Positions 44,007 to 56,500 of a stretch of DNA of 64,000 bases are shown here, piece by piece. The stretch lies in assembly GCA_014871385.1 (NCBI GenBank), contig CM026424.1, forward strand, positions 4,033,131 to 4,097,130, read 5' to 3'. This stretch comes from Ceratodon purpureus (lineage: Eukaryota; Streptophyta; Bryopsida; Pseudoditrichales; Ditrichaceae). The notes below the pieces were generated by a model that saw only the letters and a program-made list of their open reading frames with translations, was not told the origin of the DNA and did not search any database. The position numbers were made by a program, and so were the translations under genes. Each line of letters begins with the position of its first letter. Position 1 is the first letter of the stretch.

Positions 44007-45584
44007 TGCATTGGGTATTTTCAGCAGTTGTATTAGCACATTGTAGAAGATGTACAATAAGGACTTTGTTGTTAGACTATGTACATAGAGTTTGGAATGA
44101 AGTACAAGAAAACATGCGTACAATGAAATTTCATCTATTTATATGATACCCATTCTCTGAGTTATCAGATTCTTGCATATGAGTTATACAGGTAAATTTG
44201 CACTATGGTGCACCCTGTTTATTAAAGTAGTTAAGTATGTCCTTGCATCGAAGAAAATTTGAATAAAAGACCGATTAAAGCAACCATAAAGCATCTAATA
44301 CCAAGACTTGAAACATGATACAAGACTTGAAACATTCTAACATGAATCATATATTATAGGCATCAAAAAATGAACGATATACATGGTATAAAGATGAAAG
44401 GACATTAAAATGATGAGAGATCAATTCATTTGACGATTAAGCAATTAAGAGAATGAATGTAAGAAAGAATGATAAAGGTGAGTCAGAAAAAAAAGATATC
44501 CAAAAAGGACTGATAAAAACAGAAGGAGAATGCACAAATGCAGGGATTATAGAATAGAAGAAAAATGCATATTAGAAGGACGGCAAGGTTGAATGATGAA
44601 TCGGGAATATAAAGCATCATTGATTGAATGATTAGAAGGTTCAATTAATGAATTCAATAGATTTGCAATTTATAATTAAATGGATTTTGTTTATGAATAG
44701 CTAGCTTTGATAATAAAAGAGGAAAATAAATAAAAGTGAAACGGATAAAAGAATGAGAGATTGATCGGATGAGCAGCAAAATATTGTAAGATCAATTGCA
44801 ATAGCAACCATGTGCCGAACCGAGCAGGATAAACCATGGTTTAAACCAAGCACTAGATAGGGCATGGAACGAAGCGAGTGATCGACCCCGGCGGTTCTTC
44901 AAGCAAGCCAAAAGCAACTGACGGATCCGACACAGGATTTTTGAGCTCCGAGAAAACCACCGGGGTCGGTGGTAGGTGTGGCCCGGCAATAGGATATCGA
45001 CTTGCGGTTATGGGCGTTTTCAAATGAACTGCATGCGATTATACATGACGGACAATTGGTAACCTACTCCTGGATCCGAATTCGATTGTATAAGAATTGT
45101 GCGCATAGCTTTATAAGAATTAAAATAGAAAAAGTTTACAAATCATTTAATTTTTATTTTCTTTCAAATAATAACTGTGATATTAACACGAGCTCGGTTG
45201 TATGAATTTTCTAATATTGTTACAATTGATTGAAAATGCAAGAGAGAGATAACTTACTATTGAAGATAGTAGAAACAGATTATCAGAAAAATAAGAGATA
45301 GTGTCCCAAAAATTAATAACAAAACAGCATATTAGCATATGAACAAATAAGATTGAGTCAGCTATTTCATTACTGGCATCAATTTGGAAAGAATAAAGAC
45401 GGTTTAATATAGAAGTATCTAATCATTGCAATGTGGGACTATTATGCATTCATTCAAATCAGTAACTATTAAGCATATTAAGTAAATAGGCCGTATTATT
45501 GAAATGAAGAACTGTAAAATTGAAAATCCGTAGTACATAAGGAATAACTGGAAATCCAAAATTCATTTACATGTAAAACTACGA
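44007..45584. other. AT-rich intergenic region with one R-like repeat
   Basis: Mostly A/T-rich with many GAATGA/AAGAAT words and no gene. 44884-44975 is a partial copy of repeat R, with TGACGGATCCGACA at 44919-44932 followed by a GAGAAAACCACCGGGG stretch resembling the right side of R. Confidence 0.5.
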
Positions 45585-48500
45585 TCACTCCGGATCAACT
45601 AAAATGCTATGAGAGACAACTTCGGCTTCAATATCCACAAAGTTTAGGACTCGACCATCGTATTTTCTACGCGTAAATTTCTTCAATGTGGGAGACTCCA
45701 CATTAGCTTGAAATTGAGCCCCTAGCTCGGCATACTCTGGAAGCCGCAGCATGTCAGGTGATAGTGCAATCTTCTTGATGCACTCGTTAATTATCCCCCC
45801 GGAACGCGGACTTAGCGGTCTGCAACCTCAACCGTATCAAAAAACAGATTCATTTTTAACAAAAAACCATGTCATTTCAAAATGTCACATTTAGAAAATG
45901 TTCATTGAAATACTCACTTACTCGTCGTCACTTTCCTCAGTCATCATGGCGATGAATTTATTCACCGGCTTAGGGGTGGCCAGCACTTCTTTTTCGATCA
46001 TCGGCTTGATCGGTACATGAGATGAATCCGCCTTCGGAAGAGGCAGTGGCGGCAGAGCCAACTTCTTAAGGACTTCTGTATACAGCTCGGGATCATCCTC
46101 AAGCGCAACTATGTTCCGTCCTGACTGCCGGCATGCTTTGATTGATGCACCTGATACAATTGAGTGCCTCTTTGTTAGATTTTAGTAGTTTCAAATTCCA
46201 AAAAAAAGGCCTTGTTCAAAGTTACCTCGCATGTGCAAAAACGACGAGACTTACCCGTTCCGGCGCCGATATCGACGACGACGTCACCAGGGTCGGTGGT
46301 GGCTCTGATTAAGCTCTCGATGAACATCACGTCTTTCTCCCTCGCTCCTCGCCATGGCACCTCCTTGCGCATCGTCTGTTGCTCCAACGTAACCCAATTT
46401 AGGATGACATCACGGTCAACGATGTCGATGCTCTTTTTCTTGTAATCCTCGGGTGTCGGTCTAAAGTCAAAGCTGTTATTCGAGGATAATGTAAGTTGCA
46501 CCTTAAAGAAGCATGTTGTCATGCCGCTTATTTTCGCGGAGCGAAGAAGCAATCTATTGATGCCTGTCCACGACCTCTCAGACTTCAATTCAACCACTTG
46601 ATGAAAATCACGAATCTCGTCCTCAATTTCGCCATTGTCATCCGGATGGATAATGATCACACACCCCTGGTCTTGGAGAACGAGTTTAACAAAGCCAAAG
46701 ACGGCTGCAAGGTAATTGTCGCCTCTGCTGTTCCAATCTGGAATCTCGTCCTCATCGGATATACCAGGGACCGGTAGACCCTCCGGAATATCAATGATAA
46801 TGAGATCTGCCAATCCACCCCCCCGAACACTCTTCCCGTCCTTCATCCGGACCCGTTGCGGGGTGACGCTCCGAATCCACTGGACCATATCGTTGAAAGC
46901 CTTTGGCATGCTTTTCAACCTCCTTTTAGGATTTGCCTTCTGCCACTCAGTTATTGATTCATTCAGAATCAACTCATGAACAGGGCATCTTGCTTGAGGT
47001 GCGCTGACGTCTGGCTTCTCAGCATGTCCAATCCTTGGAGAGAATGTCCCATTCTCCGCACCATTCGGCTCAACAGTCGCTGGGTCCGACTTCTTCCCCC
47101 TGCTCCTCTTCTTCACTGGTTCCTGGTGGGACTCCTTCGATGCCGACTTCGCTCCCCTCTTCCGTTTCTTTGTGTTTGCATCCCCGGCACCAGTGGATGT
47201 CGAAACGACTTGTGTATCCTGTTCTGGCTCTGCATCCTGAGCAGGAAGTGCTTCATCTGAAATATCATGGGTGTCGTCATCCCCATCTTTCCTCTTGGTA
47301 AACATCTCCCTTATAGCCTTCTCCTCAGCAGTTACAAATGACTTTGGGCACTCGATATACCAGCAGCACTCAATTAGATGGTTCAAATTGAACATCTTCC
47401 GCTGGTTGGTTGTGAAGATGAACTCGGAATTCGATGTCTCCGTCCAGCTGAACCACGGAGGTGGTATACTCTTTACTACACCAGCTGGGATGAACTCCCG
47501 CTTAAAGTACCGATACAGACATCGCTTCCAAGCCATATCAGTCCCTGGTTGGGAATTGAATGGTTGCGACTTCGAATACACATTAGCTCCAGTGAAGAAC
47601 GACAAGTATGCCTTCTCCCATAGAAGCACACGCCACTTCTCGATGTACTCGGCCATAGGAGTGCGCTTCGAGTTAATGTCTTCCTCTGCATCGGAACTGG
47701 TTGCCAACCAGTTGAGGCACTCTTTCTCGACTTCGTCTTCCAACTGATACAAAACCATCAACTTAAGAGTGAGACACAAATAACTAAAGAGGACGCCATC
47801 GGCTATAACCTCGAATCAGTGTAACAACCCAGAGTTCTAGAAATAATGAAATACACTTACGTTTGCCCAAAATGCAGCTTTTGTAATCCAGGGGTTAAGC
47901 ACTTCAATTGAGCAAGGTGATGATGGAAACTTCAATGTTTTCCTTGAACTCGCCGACCCGTTCCACCACCTCAGCAATTTCGCTTCCGTTTTGGCCGTCA
48001 CCTCAGATGTTGCAATTGCTTGGAGCTTGTCGATGGTCATTTCAACCTTGGTTTGGTGCCGATCATAATGTCTTTTGATCTGAAAATCAACAGCATCCCA
48101 AGTAATCAGACTAGTGAAGATTAGAATCCGAGAGACATCATTGCATCGAATACCATATTTCCTCATAACAGAGCATTAACTATCTATGTAAAATCATCAT
48201 TTTCTTCCATAGAAAGTGTGTTAGATAACCGCTAAAGGGTCCAACAGCTGATCTGTCATACGAATGCAACACAGTACCATGTAAAGAATACGGTATAGAT
48301 TTCACCTATCGGATGAGACGGATGATTTATCAATGCCAAGTTTCCGAGGTACCTTGGGGTATTCGACACATAAGAATCATCTCTTGGATTTCAGAGAATA
48401 TTTCTTGAGTCTTATAGTCCACAATACCTAGGTAGGTGAACACAAAATTATTCTCTGTCGGATTTCAGAGATGATTTTAGATCGCCAACTTGACAAGGTA

Positions 48501-51500
48501 CCTTGCGGAAGTCGACACATCAATATCTTCTGTCGGATTTTTGAGATTATTTCATGTGTCTAAGTTTCCTAGGTATCTAGGTAGATTGACACAAATAAAC
48601 CATCTGTAATAGATTTTAGATTGTTTACGATATCTAATTTCCTGACGTACCTTGAGGAATTGGCCACATTGAATTCAACTGTCTAATTTCAGAGATTATT
48701 TCTACTGTCTTACTTCCCACAGTACCAAGGTAATTTGACACAATCAAAACCATATGTCGGATTTCAGAGCTAATCTAAATTCTCCAACTTGACAGAGTAC
48801 CCTGCGGTAATCGACACATTAAAATCATCTGACGCATTTTAGAGATTATTTCTTCGGACAAACATTCCAGAGTACCCAGGTAAATGGAAACAATAAAATC
48901 ATCTGTCGGATTTCTAAACTTGTTTGCTATCACCAACTTGACAAGGTACCTTGAGATGATTGACACACGAAAATCATCTGTCGGATTTCAGAGATAATTT
49001 CTTGTGACTAGTTTCCCAGAGTACCTAGGTAAATGGACACAGAAAAACCATCTGTCGGATTCTAAAGATGATTTCTCGACTCAAACATTCCAGGGTACTT
49101 AGGTATTTTTCGCATTTTGAGGCACATTTTCCTTAAAATTATTAAAAAAACACATCATAGAGCAAATAATTGATCCAAATCATCAAAATGTATGTAAAAT
49201 CTCTGTGGTACCTTGCTACCATGAGTGTTATAAATCGATCTGTCGGATTTTTTAGAAAATTTCCGCGAGCTCATTGGGCACATCCCCTCGGAATTTGAAC
49301 GTCCGAAATTTCTCATAAAAATCCGACAGATCATTTTCGCGAGCTCAATGGGCACATCCCCTCGGAAATTGAACATCCAAGATTTCTCATAAAAATCCGA
49401 CAGATCATTTCTACGAACTTAATGGGCACATCCCCTCGGAATTTGAACGTCCGAAATTTCTCATAAAAATCCGACAGATCATTTTCGCGAGCTCAATGGG
49501 CACATCCCCTCGGAAATTGAACATCCAAAATTTCTCATAAAAATCCGACAGATCATTTCTACGAACTTAATGGGCACATCCCCTCGGAAATTGAACGTCC
49601 GAAATTTCTCATGTAAATCCGACAGATCATTTTTAAGGAGCTCAATGGGCACATCCCCTCGGAAATTATACATCCTAAATTTCTCATAAAAATATGACAG
49701 ATCATTTCTATGAACTTAATGGGCACATCCCCTCGGAATATGAACGTCCGAAATTTCTTACAAGAATCCGACAGATCATTTTAAAGGAGCTCAATGGGCA
49801 CATCCCCTTGGAAATTATACATCCTAAATTTCTCATAAAAATATGACAGATCATTTCTATGAACTTAATGGGCACATCCCCTCGGAATATGAACGTCCGA
49901 AATTTCTTACAAGAATCCGACAGATCATTTTAAAGGAGCTCAATGGGCACATCCCCTTGGAAATTATACATCCTAAATTTCTCATAAAAATCCGACAGAT
50001 CATTTCTACGAACTTAATTGGCACATCCCCTCGGAATATGAACGTCCGAAATTTCTCATAAAAATCCGACAGATCATTTCTACGAACTTAATGGGCACAT
50101 CCCCTCGGAATACGAACGTCCAAAGATTTAAAGAATAATCCGACAGACCATTTTTGAGATCAATTTCCACTCATCACCTCGAATTTTAACATCCTATATT
50201 CAAAGAATAACCCAATTGATCAACTCCAAAGTATTTACCTCGTTTTGAAATCCCTTGCCATGGATTGGATTTGCAACGCCCTGCTCTCTGTTGAACTTTG
50301 TTTGTAGCCTGTCCTTGGCTTCCTTCACGGCCTTGTCCACAACTGCCCTCATCTCGTGCCCTGAATCATCACCAGAGTGCTCGTTGATCCAAATTTGAGA
50401 AGCCTCCTCTGCGACTTGGGCCAATGTTGCCTGTTTCAGTCCACGTGCCATTAACATCTCGGGACTTGAATCATCCAATTACGAATTGACAGCACTGATT
50501 TCTTATAACACTTACGCTGTGTAAAAACGTCACAAATACTTCTTGAGGCATCGAGTGCCACGACTTCTTAGTTGAACTCTTCGTGCGCGCCAGAAGATCC
50601 GGCGTTAGAATTCCACTCCTTTCCAGCTCCTCCACAGACATTTGCCCGTACGTCTGTATCTTGTGTAGAGTGTGCGGCAGCCTTTCTTTGACGTAAGCAT
50701 CCTCATTGGCCCTGTGTCGAATTCAACACACACTTCTTTAATATCAAAGATTCTAATTTTCTATGTTATTATATCCAACATCAACATCCGGAGAAAACAC
50801 AATACTCTTGCACAGTTTAAGACTCACTTGTTGATGGCATGCATTGCTGTCACTAGAGCTTCACGGCTTCCCTTCACATCGAGCAGAATACAGTCCGGCC
50901 TTCCGTTTGCTTTAGCCCATTCAAGATCATCTGGGTATTCCACTTCGATGAACTCCCGCCATGCCCTTGTGCGGTGGTTACCATCAAAGACATAAAACAT
51001 CTTTCCTGTAAGATCTTTTGTCTCCCTGTGCTGCCTGATCTCATCCTCGAACGCAACGTTCAACACCTTCCAAGCGTTACACCATCCTGACTTCATCTCC
51101 TCGGTGACACTTGCGACGTCCCTCATGTGCGATGTATCTGCTACATAAAATGCCCCAGACCCGGGTCTTATGCCGTTGAAGAACTCAGCTTGCAACTTCT
51201 GTACATCACTCTACATTGCTGGACGCACGAAATCACATGGGATTAACCGGCATAAGGGAATCTTGATCATTGAATATTGGTGAGGTCTGCGGCGCATTTT
51301 GAGTAATGCAGCGTATGGGTCCGGTTTCAACTCCTCCCTGAATTGACGGAATGCTTGCCGAACATTCACAGGCTTTCGAGAAGGTTCAATCTCTTCCACC
51401 TGCCCACCAAGGCTCAATAGAGTATCAGCGCCGGCTTCGCCATCACCAACTTGGGTCTGATCCTCGGTGTGATCGTCATCCTCCTTGCTGTCCTTGTCCT

Positions 51501-51816
51501 TGCTGGGTTCTTGCTGAAACCAGTCCTCCTCCGGCTGCTCACGCGAGCCATCCTCCTGCTGCTCATGCGAGCCGTCCTCCTGCTGCTCACGCGAGCCCTC
51601 CTCCTGCTGCTCGCTCGAGAACCCCGCCTTGCCCACTTCAGCATCTCCTTCGAGCAAGGAGCCCATAAAGTTTACTTTTGGAGGGGCCCTGCCATTACGG
51701 ATGGGAGGTTGCGAACTACCCATATCCTTGTCCATGAAGTGACCTCTCGGAATATCGTCTATCACGCTCTTCACTGCCTCTGTGGCCGCGTCCACCATAT
51801 TGTGGGAAGTGCTCAT
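45585..51816 (-). CDS. ParB/sulfiredoxin-like domain fused to an N6/N4-type DNA-methyltransferase-like domain, 7 exons, 1188 codons, one in-frame TAG
   Basis: Exons by hand, all GT..AG and phase-compatible: 51816-50828, 50702-50516, 50457-50239, 48079-47861, 47743-46255, 46150-45922, 45819-45585. Residues 1-180 are disordered with 10-residue EQQEDGS repeats. Residues 186-329 resemble ParB: IPLCRLIP, later FYVFDGNHRTRAW (DGNHR at 278-282), then RPDCILLDVKGSREALV. The middle is helical. A Lys/Arg-rich linker (KKRKRGAKSASK; PVKKRSRGKK) is a likely nuclear signal. The C-terminal part has the order of beta-class amino-methyltransferases: ADLIIIDIPEG (856-860 in place of DPPY), FGFVKLVLQDQGCVIIIHP, EKDVMFIESLIRATTDPGD, VVDIGAGTG (1027-1035) and, across a splice, SGRNIVALEDDPELY. 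The changed DPPY raises doubt about catalysis. TAG at 51213-51211 (codon 202) interrupts the ParB part. The exon 6 acceptor and frame were confirmed by continuity of the motif. Confidence 0.72.
48330..49125. repeat. Degenerate tandem array with CTGTCGGATTT cores, inside the ParB-methyltransferase intron
   Basis: Roughly nine or ten units of about 80-90 bp. Each contains AAATCATCTGTCGGATTTCA or a close variant, and alternating GGTACCTTG..GACACA or GTACCTAGGTAAATGGACAC. The GGTACC..ATCATCTGTCGGAT order is that of repeat R at 39.0 and 57.6 kb. Confidence 0.8.
49226..50195. repeat. Tandem array of about twelve 75-bp units in the same intron
   Basis: The unit contains AATCCGACAGATCATTT, then AATGGGCACATCCCCTCGGA, then CGTCCGAAATTTCTCAT. 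Spacing varies 73-78 bp. Copies drift (CCTTGG for CCTCGG; ACATCC for CGTCCG) in an alternating pattern that suggests two-unit higher-order duplication. It lies wholly between exons 3 and 4 of the gene. Confidence 0.92.
51530..51620 (-). repeat. Coding 30-bp minisatellite in exon 1 of the ParB-methyltransferase gene
   Basis: Three 30-bp units encode GSREQQED-type decapeptides, with a fourth partial unit. It keeps the reading frame. Confidence 0.85.
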
Positions 51817-52771
51817 CGCGCCCTGCAAGGTAGAGGCACGTCACATGCAGGTCAATAGAAGGCCGCATTTTAGAGCACAACAAATACACCCAAATGCGAA
51901 GCATAACATCATAAACCCTAAAAAGTCACAAAAACCCTACGCAGCACTTACAGATGTAATGCGTATTATACGGCAATCCGTCACTAGTTGTTGTGCACTG
52001 CCAATGATTAAAGCCTTGAACACACGCCGCACTTGACACCCACAAACCCTTCTCGGCCACAATAATTCAGACCTCGCACTATCCACTTACACCTTGCAAT
52101 GGCAAACCAAATGGAGATGTGCTCTGAAGCCGCCCCTCTCAGACCCTCTCAAAACCTATACTTACACCATTTCAGCATACCCTCAACCTACAAAAGAACA
52201 TCACTCCAAACCCCCTCCATGCATCTCTGACCTCCAACACCACAACCCTCAGGAAACTGAAGAGGAAGGCTCGCCGTCTTTCAATTTATGCGTGCTTACT
52301 CCCTTGCCTCGAGTGGCTTCTAAGTCACACTTCTTGCTCACTCCCTTGCCACGATTAGCTTCTAAGCCACACTTCCTGCTCGCGGCGGCCCCCACTCTAC
52401 CCTAACCTCGACAACCATCACTTTCTACAGCTAACTACAATGATGACCGCACCAACTTCCTACGCAAAGATAAGTATGACAATGACTGTGATGCATGCCA
52501 AGAACCTTCAAACTTTTAAAACCCTCATAAGCCATTAGTACACACCGCGGCCGGCTTCAACCCGGTTGGATGATGACTACAACCACTCCCTCCTCTACGC
52601 CGAGCGTACCATGAAAATTGCGACAGCAAACTATTAAACCATAAAACATTTATCATGACGATCACACCACTCACTATTCTGAAGCCGCAAACCAGTCCTA
52701 CGAGTATTTGATCCCGACCTGGCACTGGCTAGCGAAAATCTCGCTGATCAATCATGATGCTACAGCTGCGT
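51817..52771. other. 5' region of the ParB-methyltransferase gene and intergenic
   Basis: CTTGCAG at 51823-51829 (minus reading) directly precedes GGCGCG-ATG, so a 5' UTR intron probably ends there. A direct repeat of about 41 bp (CACTCCCTTGCC..GCTTCTAAG) is doubled at 52298-52380. No other gene was seen. Confidence 0.4.
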
Positions 52772-53146
52772 CTAGAACGTACCAAGACATCGTGCTGACA
52801 AGCTTACATCAGAATGTCGCGGCTGAAGAATGGAACTGGCGTGTAGATCGCTGAACACCCTCCTTGAGACGGCCACCGTCATTTGCCCGTCGACGAAGTG
52901 ATTGCTGCTAACTTTCGTGGCCGATCCTCCAGTGTTGACGCTCGGACACCCTTCAATCTTGGATCTCGAGTCTCTGAGAATAGAGCTTACTGAACGAACA
53001 ACCTTGCTTTGACTCTTGCTCTGACTCTGATACTTCATGTCCGTCAAGCGCAACCCCGTCTTACTCTTTCTGCGCTTCTTCCCTGATCTCTCCTGGGTTT
53101 CTTCACTGGGGGAGCCTAACCCCCCACTCCGATGTGACTTGGGCAT
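52772..53146 (-). CDS. Small basic orphan ORF, 124 aa
   Basis: ATG 53146 is preceded by CCGTCACAG, an acceptor-like site as in A1 and A2. The protein is Ser/Lys/Arg-rich with a nuclear-signal-like KKRRKSKTGLR and no domain. It may be the first coding exon of a longer gene. Confidence 0.35.
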   Translation of the reverse strand: MPKSHRSGGLGSPSEETQERSGKKRRKSKTGLRLTDMKYQSQSKSQSKVVRSVSSILRDSRSKIEGCPSVNTGGSATKVSSNHFVDGQMTVAVSRRVFSDLHASSILQPRHSDVSLSARCLGTF

Positions 53147-53592
53147 CTGTGACGGTGAACGTAAAACTTACTTCGAAGACAAAACCAGCTCATAGTCTTA
53201 TCAGATCCTTGATGCATTGAGAGAGAAATGAACCTCAACCGTGCTATGTTGAAAATGACTAAGGCCAATGTGTGATGCACTACTTAAGGCTAAATGTCCC
53301 CCACCAAGCTCTGAGTTCGCCTATTAATTGAGGTTCCATAGGGCGTCATAGGCTTTGCCATGACGGTTTCTTCTCATAGACGATTTATTTTTGAATCTGT
53401 CACTCATTAATGCTGATTGTGTGCCCAAAATAAAAGCTGTTCAACAATATTCTGGGACATGATACTGGTCTTGAACCACGCTGCAATGGTGAACTATCAC
53501 CTACTTGGTTACAAAATTCTTAAACCACCCAATGCAACAGCCTTCCTGCTTCACTTCCGCTCTTCCACTCTGTACACATCATACCCGTAGAG
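53147..53592. other. Upstream region between the 124-aa ORF and the MULE transposase
   Basis: Short divergent intergenic stretch. No TATA box or repeat was recognised with confidence. Confidence 0.4.
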
Positions 53593-56500
53593 ATGGCTCG
53601 TATACGTGCTGAAGGTCACGATGTTCCATTCTGTGTCCCATGTAATTCGGAGGGTGTAGGGTCGATTACCGCTGGCTTGTTGAGCGTGAGATACAACCTT
53701 GTTCTTGAGTCCGTCCATCTTGAGGAAGAAATTGTTAACGACGACGGCGAATTGATTCAAACTGTATATCAGATGCCGATTAGAGCTAAGGATGGTAGGG
53801 AGTGGCTTCTTGAGGCCAGAAGATATGTCGTGAGGGGACTCACCGCGGATCGTTGGGCTGCATCCACTGAGATATTAACACCGGGCCGATCCATGACATC
53901 GACTGTCGATGTTGGAAACGAGCCAAATCCTCCTTTGAAACAACCCGTAGCTCAACGCATTCATGTCCTAAGTGAGTCAGATAAGGATGATTTCGTTACG
54001 CCGTCCCAAGCTCAGCCTGGTTCTTCGCAGAAACCAGTATCGGGTAGCTTCAGTGTCATCCCCGGCCTTATGCGTCTTTTTCCCAGACCCGGAGCGAGGA
54101 ATGCTTTGTCGAGGTTGGACTTTAGAGCACTTCAGAGGGATCGGGTGCCAGTTCTACCGACCGAGTTTAACGGGGACGTGCTCTTCGAGCTTCCACCAAT
54201 CCCTGATCGCGGCACTGCAGCGAGCGCAAAGTCGATGGCAGGGATGGATAAGAAGTACGACGCACATCCATGGTGCAAGACCATGACGACCAACATCACT
54301 AACGACCAAGGACTGACTTTCAGATATTCTGTATGTGCAGGTCATCTGAAATGCCAGAACGAGAAGTGCGACTTCTTGCTTCGAGGAGACAAACGGAAGA
54401 TGGAGGTGAACGAGTCTGAGTAGGACGGTGTCACGCTTACCCTGTTTGTCGTTGGTTGTGATCCTCCTCCGAAGTCCACACTTGTATGCAAGATCTGCAG
54501 ATATCCCCCGGAATGTATCGCCACGTGCCCTGCAAGGATGTACTACGTGCTCGGGAATCCTGCGATGTCACGTGCGTGTATCCATATCGGTACACATAAC
54601 CACCCTGTTGGATACGTTGAGTGCAGGGAGACCAAGCAGAAGGTTCTCGACCTACTCGAGTTGCATATGCAGAACAATCCGTACGCCAAGACATCGGCCC
54701 TAGCTCTAGAGGCGAGTAAGGATTTTCTGAGTGAGTACCTCCTAACAGCACCGGGGGAGAAGCGGACCATTCTGTCGGACGAAGAGTTGGATGAGTCGTT
54801 CAAGAAGTATTATACACTCAGCAAGCCCGGGCTTAAGAACGCCGTGACGACCTTCAGGGGGGTCGGTAACCTTGGCATTATCGACGGCATCGCTGCCTTG
54901 CGGGGCTGCAGCAAGTGGGAGTTTATTCACGACAATAAATTTCCCGGTCAGGGTTCTGAAGGGGACAAGGTTTTTATCTTTAAGATGTCCGAGAAAGGTC
55001 CCGGGTCGGGAGTGGACCTTGTAAAGCGAATGCAACCTGGCGGGGATCTCCAGGATTCCTGGATTATGTTTGATCACGTCAAGCGCACAAAGGGTTGGAC
55101 AACCATGGCATGTCATGTCTATGACTCTCAGTATTGCCGGGTCATGACTATCGCCATTTGTGATATGCAGTGAGAAGACGTGAGGGCCCAGACCGTGATG
55201 TGGCAGTTCCTGAACGGAATTATGGCAAAACATGGCTATCACGAAGTCAACTTCAAGGGCTTCATGGCGGACAGCGCCCAGGCCAACTGGAACTGTGTGC
55301 GGAAGATCTATGGAAGTGGCGACGCGACGGTTCCAATGCCAGACCGTGAGCGTACGTGCCAGTTTCATTGGGCAACCTCACTTAGGAAGCACACTGAGGC
55401 TCACATCATCGGATCAGATTTGCAGAGGCAGCATTACGTGCTTTGCAAGCAGTATCGTGATGCAAAGAACATGGAAGAAGCCGACATTCGTTTCCACGCG
55501 ATCCGAGCGTGGTGGACCTCCTCAGGCGCTACTACTGCCTCCTGTCTTCGTGACCTCAAACTTTGGCTCGTATTTTGGCACTTTAGATATCGGCAGTGGG
55601 GAGGCTTCATGCAATTGGTGAGTACAACATCTCTTTTTTTATCCAGTCACTTAATACACTTATTTGACGTAGAATTGATTGAATCAGCAATTTCTTTGAT
55701 TGCAGGACCTTACGGACGCCGAGAAGGACGAGATGCCCTCTTGCAACCTCTCGGAGACTGTGCACAATATATGGCTTCAGATGTCGGGCAATCGTGGCGA
55801 CAACATCTACTTTGCCACGGTGGACGATTATGTCAGGGGCTTCATGCAATGCACTAACTATAGCGCCTACCTGCGAGGTGAGACCCCGGGTAAGGGACCT
55901 TGCAAAGCCGAACTCCGTTTACGGCGAGCTCAAAAATCAGGGATTCCCAAGCGCCTTGCCGATGCCACTGAACACTTCCATGACGCTCCACAGTTGCTCT
56001 CCCGTGAGCCACATCGCGAAGGCGAGGAGCTCTTTGGGTCCACGAAACGGAAGCTGAATCAACCGATCGGATCCGAATATGACTCCCACAGGCCGGACAA
56101 GGTAAATTTTTCTCAACCTCGTCTGAGCACTAGGAATACGCGAGCACGCAAGGAGCCTGATCCTGAACCAGAGGATTCACCTCCACAAAGGGTCCAAGCG
56201 GCACCCCCATCGCCAGTCTCAAGCCCGGACGAGAACAGGAGTCGTCATCACGTAACCGCTGTGGAGGAGACGGATGTGGACGAGAGTATGTGGCACCTTG
56301 TCAGGCTTCCAAAGGGATCGGCGAAGGCGTGTTTTGCTCAACAGGCGAGGACGAATAAGAAGTGCACGGCGAGGCTCATACGGGGAAAGAAGGCTACAAT
56401 TGTGCCATGCTACTGGGGCATCTTCACCGACGTCAGGAAGGATCAGCAAAAATGGATGCAGTTCTGCTTCTGTAACGACGACATCCAGAGATGCGTCATG

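Noticed and set aside
49155..49673. Small ORFs (64-73 aa) in the 75-bp array as a repeat protein
   Set aside because: They are interrupted at irregular points by frame changes due to 73-78-bp unit lengths and lie inside an intron.
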